Positions 28,789 to 38,954 of a stretch of 64,000 nt of DNA are shown here, piece by piece. The stretch is from Hyphomicrobiales bacterium. Its GTDB lineage: Bacteria; Pseudomonadota; Alphaproteobacteria; Rhizobiales; Beijerinckiaceae. Both the position numbers and the translations under genes were made by a program. A model generated the notes under the pieces. It searched no databases, had not been told where the DNA came from, and saw nothing but the letters and a program-made list of their open reading frames with translations. Location of the stretch: contig JAIXYZ010000013.1 in NCBI GenBank assembly GCA_027489955.1, positions 1 to 64,000 of the forward strand. The letters are read 5' to 3'. The stretch's first letter is position 1; each line of letters begins with the position of its first letter.

Positions 28789-31266
28789 ATGACCGCGGCG
28801 GGCCGCATTCCCGATCCCCTGCCCATCGACGCCATCCTGGCCGACCTCGCGGCCTCGCTGCGCGCGCGGCCCAACGCCGTGCTCGTCGCGCCGCCGGGCG
28901 CGGGCAAGACCACGCGCGTGCCGCTCGCGCTTCTCGGCGAGCCCTGGGTCTCGTCCGGCAAGCTCATCGTGCTGGAGCCGCGCCGGCTCGCGGCCCGCGC
29001 CGCCGCCGCGCGCATGGCCTCGCTGCTCGGCGAGGACGTGGGCGAGACGGTGGGCCTGCGCGTGCGGCTCGGCTCGCGCATCGGGCCGAAGACGCGCATC
29101 GAGGTGGTCACGGAAGGCGTCTTCGCCCGGATGATCCTCGACGACCCGGCGCTCGCCGGCGTGTCCGGCGTTCTCTTCGACGAGTTCCACGAACGCTCGC
29201 TTGATGCCGATCTCGGGCTGGCGCTGGCCCTCGACGCGCAGGCCGGCCTGCGGGAGGACCTGCGCATCCTGGCGATGTCGGCGACCCTCGACGGCGCGCG
29301 GGTGGCGGCGCTCATGGGGGACTGTCCCGTCCTGCGCTCGGAGGGCCGGGCCTTCCCGGTGGAGACCCGCCACGTCCCCCGCGACACCGCCCGCCGGCTG
29401 GAGGACGAGGTGTCCGATCTCGTCCGCCGGGTTCTCGCCGAGGAGACCGGATCGGTCCTCGTCTTCCTGCCCGGGCAGGGGGAGATACGGCGCGTCGCGG
29501 AGCGGCTCGCCGAGCGGGTGCGCGATCCGGGCGTGGATATCGTGCCGCTCTACGGCGCGATGGAGCGGGGAGAGCAGGACCGGGCCGTCTCCCCCGCGCC
29601 GCCCGGACGCCGGAAGGTCGTCCTCGCCACCTCCATCGCCGAGACATCCATCACCATCGAGGGCGTGCGCGTCGTCGTCGACAGCGGGCTCGCCCGCGTG
29701 CCGCGCTACGAGCCCGATATCGGCCTCACGCGGCTGGAGACGGTGCGCGTGTCCCGCGCCTCCGCCGACCAGCGCCGCGGCCGCGCCGGCCGCACCGCGC
29801 CGGGCGTGTGCTACCGGATGTGGGAGGAGGCGGCGACCGGCGCGCTGCGTCCCTTTCCCGAGCCTGAGATCCTGGCGGCCGATCTCGGCCCGCTCCTCCT
29901 GGACTGCGCCGCCTGGGGCGTCGCCGATCCTTCCAGGCTCCCGTTCCTGGACGCGCCGCCGCCCGCGGCGGTGACCGAGGCGCGCGCGCTCCTCGTCTCG
30001 CTGGGCGCCCTGGACGCCGCCGGCCGCATCACCGATGCCGGGCGCCAGCTCCAGAAGCTGCCCCTGCCGCCGCGCCTGGCGCGGATGGTGCTGGAGGCGG
30101 GACGGTCGGGCGCGGCGGGCCTTGCGGCCGACATCGCGGCCGTCATCGTCGAGCGCGGGCTTGGCGGCGACGGGACGGACATCACCGAGCGCGTGGAGCG
30201 GTTCCGCCGCGACCGCTCCCGCCGCGCGCAGGACATGGCGCGGCTGGCGCGCGGATGGGCGGCGCAGGCAGCCGCCTCGCCCGGGACCGCCGCCCCCGAC
30301 GAAGCGGGCCGCATCGTCGCCCTGGCCTTTCCCGACAGGATCGCCCGGGCCCGCGGAAAGCCGGGCGACTTCGTGCTGGCCAACGGCCGCGGCGCCTCGC
30401 TCGATCCCGCCGACAGGCTCGCCCGGGAGCCCCTGCTCGCCGTCGCCGAGATCGCGGGCGGGGCGGCCAGTGCCCGCATCCTCCTGGCCGCGGCCCTGCC
30501 GCCGCCCGAATTCGAGGCCGCCTTCGCCGACCGCATCGTCACGGCCGACGAGGTCGCCTTCGACCGGGCGACGGGCGCGCTGAAGGGCCGCCGCGTCCGC
30601 CGCTACGGCTCCCTCGTCCTGGCCGAGACGCCGATCCCCGTCGCTCCGGGGGAGGATGCGGCGCGGGCCCTGGCCGGCGCGGTGGCCGCGCTGGGCGTGG
30701 CCGTCCTTCCGTGGAGCCGGCAGGCGGCCCAGTGGCGCGACCGCGTGATGTTCCTGCGCCGCGCCGAAGGCGAAATCTGGCCGGACGTGTCCGACGCGGC
30801 GCTCGCCGCCACTGCCGGGGATTGGCTCGCGCCCCATCTGGAGGACGTGACGTCGCTGGCGCGGATCGGCCCCGAGCGGCTGGAGCGGGCGCTGGCCGCG
30901 CTGCTGCCCTGGGAACTCGCCCGCCGCCTGGAGGCCGAGGCGCCGACCCATTTCGAGGCGCCGACGGGCTCGCGCCTGCCGGTCGACTACGGGGCGCCAG
31001 ACGGCCCGTCCGTGTCCGTCCGCGTCCAGGAACTGTTCGGCCTGTCGGCGCATCCCGCCCTCGCCGGCGGCCGCGTGCCCCTTGTGCTGAACCTGCTCTC
31101 GCCGGCCCACCGGCCGATCCAGATCACGAGGGACCTGCCGGGTTTCTGGCGCGGCTCCTGGGCCGACGTGCGCAAGGACATGAAGGCGCGCTATCCCAAG
31201 CATCCCTGGCCGGAGGATCCTGCAGCGGCGCAGGCGACCACCCGCGCCAAGCCCCGCGGGACCTGA
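28789..31266 (+). CDS. hrpB: ATP-dependent RNA helicase HrpB
   Basis: An 825-residue DEAH-box helicase. Walker A is APPGAGKTTRVPLALL, the DEAH-like motif is LFDEFHERSLDADLG, motif III is LAMSATLDG, and motif VI is ADQRRGRAGRTAPGVCYRMW. The long C-terminal part matches HrpB architecture, including a late RVQELFGLSAHPALAGG block and the terminal FWRGSWADVRKDMKARYPKHPWPEDP. The cellular role is poorly defined. It follows ubiB by five bases and may share its transcript. Confidence 0.95.
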   Translation: MTAAGRIPDPLPIDAILADLAASLRARPNAVLVAPPGAGKTTRVPLALLGEPWVSSGKLIVLEPRRLAARAAAARMASLLGEDVGETVGLRVRLGSRIGPKTRIEVVTEGVFARMILDDPALAGVSGVLFDEFHERSLDADLGLALALDAQAGLREDLRILAMSATLDGARVAALMGDCPVLRSEGRAFPVETRHVPRDTARRLEDEVSDLVRRVLAEETGSVLVFLPGQGEIRRVAERLAERVRDPGVDIVPLYGAMERGEQDRAVSPAPPGRRKVVLATSIAETSITIEGVRVVVDSGLARVPRYEPDIGLTRLETVRVSRASADQRRGRAGRTAPGVCYRMWEEAATGALRPFPEPEILAADLGPLLLDCAAWGVADPSRLPFLDAPPPAAVTEARALLVSLGALDAAGRITDAGRQLQKLPLPPRLARMVLEAGRSGAAGLAADIAAVIVERGLGGDGTDITERVERFRRDRSRRAQDMARLARGWAAQAAASPGTAAPDEAGRIVALAFPDRIARARGKPGDFVLANGRGASLDPADRLAREPLLAVAEIAGGAASARILLAAALPPPEFEAAFADRIVTADEVAFDRATGALKGRRVRRYGSLVLAETPIPVAPGEDAARALAGAVAALGVAVLPWSRQAAQWRDRVMFLRRAEGEIWPDVSDAALAATAGDWLAPHLEDVTSLARIGPERLERALAALLPWELARRLEAEAPTHFEAPTGSRLPVDYGAPDGPSVSVRVQELFGLSAHPALAGGRVPLVLNLLSPAHRPIQITRDLPGFWRGSWADVRKDMKARYPKHPWPEDPAAAQATTRAKPRGT

Positions 31267-31270
31267 TCCC

Positions 31271-32332
31271 TCAGTCCGGTGCGCGCTCGATGACGCCCCA
31301 CCAGCCGAGCCCGCGATAGGTCTCGTAGCCAGGCGTCGCGTGATAGGCCACGCGGTGGCCGGTCGGCGTCGTGTAGTGCCCGCTCGTCGCGCCCGCCGTC
31401 TTCAGCGGGAAGGTCTCGGTCAGCAGGCCCTTGCCGTCGGAGGCGGCGATGACCCGCCGCCCGGCATCCAGCAGCATGACGCGGCTGCGCGCGGCGTCGG
31501 CCGCGGACAGGCGCACGCCGCGCACGATGGCCCGCGCCTGCGGCTCCCAGTCGAAATGGATGGCAAGGATCCCGACAGGCTCCGCATCCTCCTCGCCCCA
31601 CTGGCGCACGGTCGCGACATAGGTCGCCACCTGCGCGTTCTCCAGGCCGGGATCGCGGGCGATCTCGGCTGCCGCGTAGTCGCGGCCGCTGGCGAGCTGC
31701 AGCCCCTGTCGGAACCAGGCGGCGTCGCGCACGTCCCGCCCGCGCACGTCGAACCGGCCGGGCGCCGCGTTCGCCAGGACCCGGCCGTCGAGGCTAACGA
31801 GCCAGAGGTCCAGATAGACGGTGTACGAGGACAGGATGACCCCCAGCCGCGCCTCGGCATGGCGGCGGCGGTCCTCCGTCGGTTCGCTGGCGCAGTTCAC
31901 GAGCGCGGCGTCCGTGGCCCACCAGCGCACGTCGCAGGTGCGCTCGTAGAGATTGCGGTCGATCAGCTCGACCGCATTAAGCGCCAGGTCCACCATCCGC
32001 TCCGACAGCGCCTGGTCGGACAGGCGCGTCGTCAGGTCCTTCAGCGCGTCGACCCTGTCCTTCAGGGTGAGGCCCAGATCGTCCGCCAGCCGCGCGATCT
32101 CGCTGGACACCGTCTTCACCTCGTCGGCGACGATGGCGAAGCCCCGCCCGTGCTCCCCGGCGCGCGAAGCCTCGATCAACGCATTGAGCGCGAGCAGGTG
32201 CATGCGGCTCGTGATGCCGTGGATCGTCCTGACATTGCGCAGGGCCGCCAGCTTCAGGTCCTCGGCCGCGCTGCCGACCATGGCCGCAAGGGCGGTGTCG
32301 CTGTCGGGCGGGCCGATCTCGGCCGGTCGCAT
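31271..32332 (-). CDS. Soluble MCP-hairpin protein with C-terminal Cache domain
   Basis: A 353-residue protein with no signal peptide or transmembrane helix. Residues about 35-85 carry the tip of a methyl-accepting chemotaxis signalling hairpin ([21 protein letters not shown] and [20 protein letters not shown]). The long helical bundle and methylation regions of normal receptors are missing. A linker leads to a Cache-type sensor (residues about 150-350: [52 protein letters not shown]). The order, signalling tip before sensor, is the reverse of membrane receptors. It may interact with a CheA/CheW array or act as a cytosolic sensor. No che genes are nearby. It converges with hrpB. Confidence 0.78.
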   Translation of the reverse strand: MRPAEIGPPDSDTALAAMVGSAAEDLKLAALRNVRTIHGITSRMHLLALNALIEASRAGEHGRGFAIVADEVKTVSSEIARLADDLGLTLKDRVDALKDLTTRLSDQALSERMVDLALNAVELIDRNLYERTCDVRWWATDAALVNCASEPTEDRRRHAEARLGVILSSYTVYLDLWLVSLDGRVLANAAPGRFDVRGRDVRDAAWFRQGLQLASGRDYAAAEIARDPGLENAQVATYVATVRQWGEEDAEPVGILAIHFDWEPQARAIVRGVRLSAADAARSRVMLLDAGRRVIAASDGKGLLTETFPLKTAGATSGHYTTPTGHRVAYHATPGYETYRGLGWWGVIERAPD

Positions 32333-32484
32333 CCAACCCTCATGCGGAAAACGGATTGCGACTCGCAGTCTAGCGATCCACTTCCCGCATGACGCGCATA
32401 AGTTTTCGGCGCATGCCGCCCAATCCGGAGTCGGTTCCGGCGGCGTCGGGGCTCAGGCTGGCGCGTTTGCAGGCAGCGCCTGCC

Positions 32485-33318
32485 TCAATTGTCCATCCGC
32501 TGGCGCCATTGCCGCTCGCCCACCATGCAATTGGCGGGATTGCCGCCGGCCTGCGCGTGGTCGAACAGGGTGCGCGGCGGAAACTGGCCTGCCACTTCCA
32601 GGATCATCTTGGTCCGGATCGCCTCCGCGAACTGGTCGCGATCGCGGATGGAGATCAGGAAGGCGCCCGGCCCGCCGATCACGCAGTCCCGGTAATACTC
32701 GTCCAGATAGTCCAGATCGAGATAGCCCGGCCGCTTGAGCAGGATCGGCAGCCCGTTGATCGTGATGCCGCGCGCCAGCGCGTCGTCGCGGGAGACCGTG
32801 ACAAAGCGCCCCTGGTTGTTCGGCCCGTCCCCGGAAATGTCGATCACGTTGCGCAGGGCCTTGATGTTGCCCTGCTCGAACAGCTCCACGGCCTTGTCGA
32901 GCGCGGCGGAGATCGAAGTGCGGTAGGCGCGGCGCGTGGGCGCCTTGTCGATGAGTGAGGCGAGCTCGGCGGAGGATTCCGGCCCGTCCACCAGCGTCCA
33001 CGGCGCGATCAGATATTGCGACTGGGGACCGGCCCATTCCAGGTAGGCGATGGCCACCCGGCCGTGGACGCCCTTGCGCACCGCCTCGTGGAAGGCGGGC
33101 GAGCGCAGCGCCTGCACGTAGCCCTGCCGCTGGAGCTCCAGCTCGTCGGGATCCATCGAGTAGGAAATGTCCACCGCCAGGACGAGGGCGACATCGACCT
33201 CGGCGCCCGCCGGGTCCGTCGCGCTGCGGGCCTTACCAGGCCAAGCGAAGGAATGGAGGGCGGCGGCCAGGGCCAGCGCGCCCGCGAAGAGGGATATCCG
33301 GCCCGTCCATGATCGCAT
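32485..33318 (-). CDS. Secreted DUF1194 protein with vWA-like domain
   Basis: A 277-residue protein with an N-terminal signal segment (LFAGALALAAALHSFAWPGKARS). The mature part has a von Willebrand factor A-like start, VALVLAVDISYSMD, whose DxSxS is the MIDAS metal site, followed by RVAIAYLEWAG and VIDISGDGPNNQGR. This is the DUF1194 family, common in Rhizobiales and of unknown function, probably a periplasmic protein-interaction module. It is monocistronic between the MCP-Cache gene and cmk. Confidence 0.87.
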   Translation of the reverse strand: MRSWTGRISLFAGALALAAALHSFAWPGKARSATDPAGAEVDVALVLAVDISYSMDPDELELQRQGYVQALRSPAFHEAVRKGVHGRVAIAYLEWAGPQSQYLIAPWTLVDGPESSAELASLIDKAPTRRAYRTSISAALDKAVELFEQGNIKALRNVIDISGDGPNNQGRFVTVSRDDALARGITINGLPILLKRPGYLDLDYLDEYYRDCVIGGPGAFLISIRDRDQFAEAIRTKMILEVAGQFPPRTLFDHAQAGGNPANCMVGERQWRQRMDN

Positions 33319-33401
33319 GGCTCGTCTCCGCCGATGTCATCAGAGTGACACCGAAGCGAGATTCGCGCCAGCCGGCGGACACGGGCCGCCGGGACCCGCG
33401 T

Positions 33402-35425
<2,024 letters not shown>

Positions 35426-35480
35426 CTAGCATGCCCCGGCGTCGTGCGTCACCCGGCCGCGCCGCCCGTGCATTTCGGGT

Positions 35481-35509
35481 TTGACAGGGCTGCCTCGCAC
35501 GACTAACGG
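35481..35509 (+). promoter_or_regulatory. Predicted sigma-70 promoter of the TIGR02300 gene
   Basis: TTGACA (35481-35486) and TAACGG (35504-35509) are separated by 17 bases and lie about 37 bases before the preferred start. The -35 box is perfect and the -10 box is weak. Confidence 0.45.
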
Positions 35510-35545
35510 GAGCGCTCGCTTTTCCGATCCAGAGGTATGACGACC

Positions 35546-35932
35546 GTGGCGAAACTCGAACTCGGCACGAAACGCGTCTGTCCGACCACAGGCCGCAAGT
35601 TCTACGATCTGAACAAGGACCCGATCGTCTCGCCCTATACCGGCGTGGCGTACCCGCGGTCCGCGTTCGAGCCGCAGGGCCGCGTCTCCGCCCCGGCGCC
35701 GGGGCCGGAGGACGAGGAGGACGAGGTCGCCGACGCCGCCGTCGAGATCGTCTCCCTCGACGAGGCCGACGAGGCCGAGGACAGCAAGGAAGTCGTCACC
35801 GCCGACGACGATGTCGATATCGAAGAGGATATCGGCACCGAGGACGACACCTTCCTCGAGGAAGAGGAAGAGGGTGACGACGACGTCGCCGATCTCATCG
35901 ACGGCGAGATCGAGGACGACGAGGAGGCCTGA
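35546..35932 (+). CDS. TIGR02300 family protein
   Basis: A 128-residue small protein of a family largely restricted to alphaproteobacteria, function unknown. The conserved N-terminal core is AKLELGTKRVCPTTGRKFYD followed by LNKDPIVSPYTG. After about residue 45 the protein turns into a long, very acidic tail rich in Asp and Glu, a property of the family. I choose the GTG at 35546 because family members start with (M)AK.ELGTKR and the AGAGG motif is then ten bases away; the ATG at 35537 abuts that motif. The tail suggests binding to basic partners, which is inference. Confidence 0.9.
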   Translation: MAKLELGTKRVCPTTGRKFYDLNKDPIVSPYTGVAYPRSAFEPQGRVSAPAPGPEDEEDEVADAAVEIVSLDEADEAEDSKEVVTADDDVDIEEDIGTEDDTFLEEEEEGDDDVADLIDGEIEDDEEA

Positions 35933-35940
35933 GGGCCGCC

Positions 35941-35958
35941 TCCGGAAACTTTTCCGGA
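35941..35958 (+). terminator. Palindrome TCCGGAAA-CT-TTTCCGGA after the TIGR02300 gene
   Basis: A perfect inverted repeat with eight-base arms begins nine bases past the stop codon. It can form a six-base stem with a small loop. It lacks a following U-tract, so the terminator call is tentative. Confidence 0.4.
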
Positions 35959-35976
35959 CAAGGGGGCGACAGGCCC

Positions 35977-36005
35977 TTGAGTCCGGGAGGGCGGGTGGCT
36001 ATACA
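35977..36005 (+). promoter_or_regulatory. Sigma-70 promoter of tRNA-Ala
   Basis: TTGAGT (35977-35982), a 17-base spacer and TATACA (36000-36005), ending about 60 bases before the tRNA. The match to consensus and the position both fit. Confidence 0.65.
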
Positions 36006-36064
36006 CCCGCCGCGGACGCCAGCGTCCGACGACCCGCCGGGCTCCCCAAGGCCCGGCCAAGAGT

Positions 36065-36140
<76 letters not shown>

Positions 36141-36306
36141 AATCTCCGCTCCCGTCCCCTGCTTCCGCGTCATCACTTGCACCCGGCCCGGGCACGTGCG
36201 GCGCACCGCTTGCGCCGGCCGCGAAAACCGTCCCAGATGCACCGGACATGAGCGTGCCGGGCATGACCGGCGCCGAGGCAGCGCGCCTTGCGAGGGGAGA
36301 CGGACC

Positions 36307-36852
36307 ATGATGGCAGGATCGCCGCAGGCGGTGCAGCGGGGGCGCGGCAGGCTTGCCCACGCGATCGCGGCGCTGGCCGGCGGGTTGCTGCTCGCCGGGC
36401 TGATGGCCGCCCCCGGCCACGCGCAGGTGGTGTGCTGGTACGGCACCGCGCAAAAGATGCCCGAAGCCGCCATCGCGGCGTGCGACAAGGTCATCGGCGA
36501 AAAGGCCTGGAACCGTGTCGTCGACGGGAAGGCCGTGGAGAACACCGGCTTCCGCTCTGCCGTCTATCTGAGCCGGGCCATGGCGCGGTTCGAGCTGATG
36601 ACCAAGAAGCGGACCGTGCCTGCCGCCGACGTCCACACCGCCCTGGCCGATCTCGACCAGTCCATCGCGGCCAGCCCGCAGGAAATGGCGCATTTCATGC
36701 GGGCCGTGCTGTACGAGCGGCTCTCCCGCATGAATCCGGCCGAACGGGCGCTGTACCGCGGCCTCGCCGTGCGCGAGGCGAAGGCCGCGATGGCCTTCGA
36801 CACCAAAACCGCCGACGCCACCTACCGCAAGATCATCCGGGACAACCAGTAA
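36307..36852 (+). CDS. Small secreted protein of unknown function
   Basis: A 181-residue protein with an N-terminal signal peptide (IAALAGGLLLAGLMAAPGHA-QVV). The mature part is mostly helical, with two cysteines near its start (VVCWYG and AACDKVIG) that may form a disulfide, and helix pairs resembling TPR units (TALADLDQSIAASPQEMAHFMRAVLY). I cannot assign a function. The ATG at 36307 is preferred because GGGGAGA lies a few bases upstream; the frame is open much further back through the tRNA, which is not coding. It converges on the SDR gene. Confidence 0.75.
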   Translation: MMAGSPQAVQRGRGRLAHAIAALAGGLLLAGLMAAPGHAQVVCWYGTAQKMPEAAIAACDKVIGEKAWNRVVDGKAVENTGFRSAVYLSRAMARFELMTKKRTVPAADVHTALADLDQSIAASPQEMAHFMRAVLYERLSRMNPAERALYRGLAVREAKAAMAFDTKTADATYRKIIRDNQ

Positions 36853-36857
36853 CGCGC

Positions 36858-36874
36858 GAGGGGCCTCACCCCTC
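36858..36874. terminator. Hairpin between convergent genes
   Basis: GAGGGG-CCTCA-CCCCTC forms a six-base stem with a five-base loop in the 25-base gap between two convergent genes. It could serve both strands. Confidence 0.4.
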
Positions 36875-36877
36875 CCG

Positions 36878-37663
36878 CTAGACGCCCTTCGTCCACCCGC
36901 CGTCGATATCGATGGAGGTGCCCTCGATATAGGCCGCCATGGGGGAGACGAGATAGGCGACGAGGGAGCCGATCTCCTCCGGCTGGGCGAAGCGCGCCAG
37001 CCCGACCTCCGCCAGCAGCGCGGCGGCGACCGCATCGGGCGTCGTGCCCTGGTCCCGCGCGTTCGCCGCCAGGCGGTTGCGCAGCCGGTCGGTCTCCACA
37101 TACCCCGGATTGACGACGTTGATCCGCACGCCCTCGGTCCGGCCCCGGTCCGACAGGGCCTTCATCAGGTTGAGCAGGGCCGCGTTCACCGAGCTGCCGA
37201 TGGCGAAGTCGCGGGTGGGGGTGCGCACGGCGGCTCCGGCGACGGTGACGATCCGGCCGTTGCCGGTGCGCGCCAGATGCGGCCAGGCGGCGCGGCAGAT
37301 GCGCATCGTGCCGAACACCTTGAGCGCGTAGCCGTCTTCCCAGTCCTCATCGCTCAGGCTGAAGAAGTCGCCGCGCTTTGTCGCGCCGGCGCTGTTGGCC
37401 ACGACATCCAGCCGGCCGAGCGCCGAGACGGCCCTCTCCACCGCCGCCGCGCACGCGTCCGGCTGGCGCAGGTCCGCCGGCACGATGACGGCCCGCCGGC
37501 CGAGCGCCTCGACCCGGGCGGCGGTCGCCGCGAGCGCGGCCTCGTCCCGGGCGACGAGCGCCACGTCCATGCCTTCGCCGGCCAGCGCCACGGCGATGGC
37601 GGCGCCGATGCCGCGGCTGGCGCCGGTGACGAGCGCGGTCTGGCCTTCGAGGTCGAGGTTCAT
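36878..37663 (-). CDS. Short-chain dehydrogenase/reductase family protein with degenerate catalytic motif
   Basis: A 261-residue classical-SDR-length protein. The NAD(P)-binding TGxxxGIG motif is intact (VTGASRGIGAAIA), as is the NSAG-type motif (VVANSAGATKRG). In the catalytic region, where YxxxK is expected just before AAL, the sequence reads GSSVNAALLNL: Tyr is replaced by Gly and Lys by Asn. A subset of SDR proteins shares this GSxxNAAL pattern. It may use another residue or act in binding. It is preceded by a 226-base gap shared with the lipoyl-like gene. Confidence 0.85.
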   Translation of the reverse strand: MNLDLEGQTALVTGASRGIGAAIAVALAGEGMDVALVARDEAALAATAARVEALGRRAVIVPADLRQPDACAAAVERAVSALGRLDVVANSAGATKRGDFFSLSDEDWEDGYALKVFGTMRICRAAWPHLARTGNGRIVTVAGAAVRTPTRDFAIGSSVNAALLNLMKALSDRGRTEGVRINVVNPGYVETDRLRNRLAANARDQGTTPDAVAAALLAEVGLARFAQPEEIGSLVAYLVSPMAAYIEGTSIDIDGGWTKGV

Positions 37664-37822
37664 GGGTGAGAGCTCCGGGTCCTTGGAGCCCGATCAAAGG
37701 CGCGGGCGGCCTGCCGCGCCATGCGACATTTGCCGCGACGGGGGTGAGCCGATGCGCCCGGGCCGGCCGGAGCGGGGCCAAGGCCTGGACCGCGACGCGC
37801 CCGGAGCCGCGGCCGCACATGT

Positions 37823-37836
37823 TTGAGCCAGATCAT
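37823..37836 (+). promoter_or_regulatory. FNR/FixK-like box
   Basis: TTGAGCCAGATCAT resembles TTGAT-N4-ATCAA at eight of ten positions. It lies 53 bases upstream of the small lipoyl-like gene, a position suited to activation, which would imply control by oxygen through an FnrL/FixK protein. Confidence 0.3.
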
Positions 37837-37889
37837 CGCCCCGGCTCGGGGCCGGGTGTTGAGTGCCCGCGCTTCGACAGGAGGTTTCG

Positions 37890-38132
37890 ATGCTCAGCGT
37901 CTTCGTTCCCGACGATCTGTGGGCCACCAGCATGATGCCCCAGGGTCTCGTCGACCGGTGGCTCGTGCGCGACGGCGCGGCCGTGGCGGCGGGCGATCCC
38001 ATCGCCGTCGTGCGCGTCGAGGGGGCGCTTCACGAATTGATGTCCCCCGGCGCCGGTCGCCTCGCCATCGCGGCGGCGGCCAACAGCGTCATCACCCCGG
38101 GCGCGCTGATCGCCACCGTCGAGGCGGCGTGA
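37890..38132 (+). CDS. Small stand-alone lipoyl/biotinyl-like domain protein lacking lysine
   Basis: An 80-residue protein equal to one biotinyl/lipoyl hammerhead domain. The fold pattern is clear: VDRWLVRDGAAVAAGDPIAVVRVEGALHELMSPGAGRL then an ITPGALIATVEA end. The residue expected to be the modified Lys of the DKA/MKM hairpin is replaced (GALHEL), and the protein contains no lysine at all, so it cannot be lipoylated or biotinylated in the normal way. A strong AGGAGG lies six bases before the ATG at 37890. It converges with the ABC ATPase gene. Function is unknown; a scaffold or decoy role is speculation. Confidence 0.75.
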   Translation: MLSVFVPDDLWATSMMPQGLVDRWLVRDGAAVAAGDPIAVVRVEGALHELMSPGAGRLAIAAAANSVITPGALIATVEAA

Positions 38133-38135
38133 CCC

Positions 38136-38954
38136 CTAGAGGTCCGGCTGGACGTCGAGCGCTCCCCAGACCCGCTCGACGAGCGACAGGAAGCGTGGAT
38201 CGCGCCGCAGCAGCTTGGGATCGCGCGGGCGCTCCAGGTCGACCTGCACGTCCAGGCGGATGCGCCCGGGCCGCGCCGACAGCACGATCACCCGGTCGGC
38301 CAGCGTCACGGCTTCCTCGATGTCGTGGGTGACGAACAGCACCGCCCGCTGATGCGCCGACCAGATGCGCAGGAGCTCCCGGCCCATCGCGGCCTTGGTC
38401 TGCGAATCCAGCGCGCCGAAGGGCTCGTCCATCAGGAAGATTTCCGGCTCGTAGGCTAGGAGCCTGCCCAGCGAGACGCGCTGGCGCATGCCGCCGGACA
38501 ATTCGTGCGGGCGGTGCTTCTCGAAGCCCTTCAGCTTCAGGAAGGCGATCAGCTCGCCCAGCCGCGCCCGGTCCACGCGCTTTGGCCCGAGTTCGGCGCC
38601 GATGAGGATGTTGTCCTCCACGCTCGCCCAAGGCAGCAGCGTGTCGCGCTGGAACATGAAGCCGATCCGGTCGGAAGCCTCCGCGACCCCGCGCCCGTCG
38701 ATGGCAGCGGTGCCGGAGGCCGGCTGCAGCAGGCCCGACAGCACGCGCAGCAGCGTGGACTTTCCGCAGCCTGAAGGGCCCACGACGGCGACGAACTCTC
38801 CCGGCGCCACGTCCAGCGACACGTCCTGCAGCACGCGCACGGGCCGGCCGTCCGGGCTGGGATAGTCCACCGAAAGGTGGCGGATCGCGATTTTCGCAGG
38901 CAAGGCCGACGGACTGTCCGACCGCTCCTGCCGCAGGGCGACGACGGCGCTCAT
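38136..38954 (-). CDS. ABC transporter ATP-binding protein (SsuB/TauB type)
   Basis: A 272-residue ATPase of the nitrate/sulfonate/taurine import family. Walker A is GPSGCGKSTLLRVLSGL, the signature is LSGGMRQRVSLGRLLA, Walker B is PEIFLMDEPFGALD, and the switch His is in FVTHDIEEAVTLADR. It energises the permease encoded just upstream; the genes overlap by four bases (ATGA). It is the last gene of the organosulfur operon that begins at 43654. Confidence 0.93.
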   Translation of the reverse strand: MSAVVALRQERSDSPSALPAKIAIRHLSVDYPSPDGRPVRVLQDVSLDVAPGEFVAVVGPSGCGKSTLLRVLSGLLQPASGTAAIDGRGVAEASDRIGFMFQRDTLLPWASVEDNILIGAELGPKRVDRARLGELIAFLKLKGFEKHRPHELSGGMRQRVSLGRLLAYEPEIFLMDEPFGALDSQTKAAMGRELLRIWSAHQRAVLFVTHDIEEAVTLADRVIVLSARPGRIRLDVQVDLERPRDPKLLRRDPRFLSLVERVWGALDVQPDL

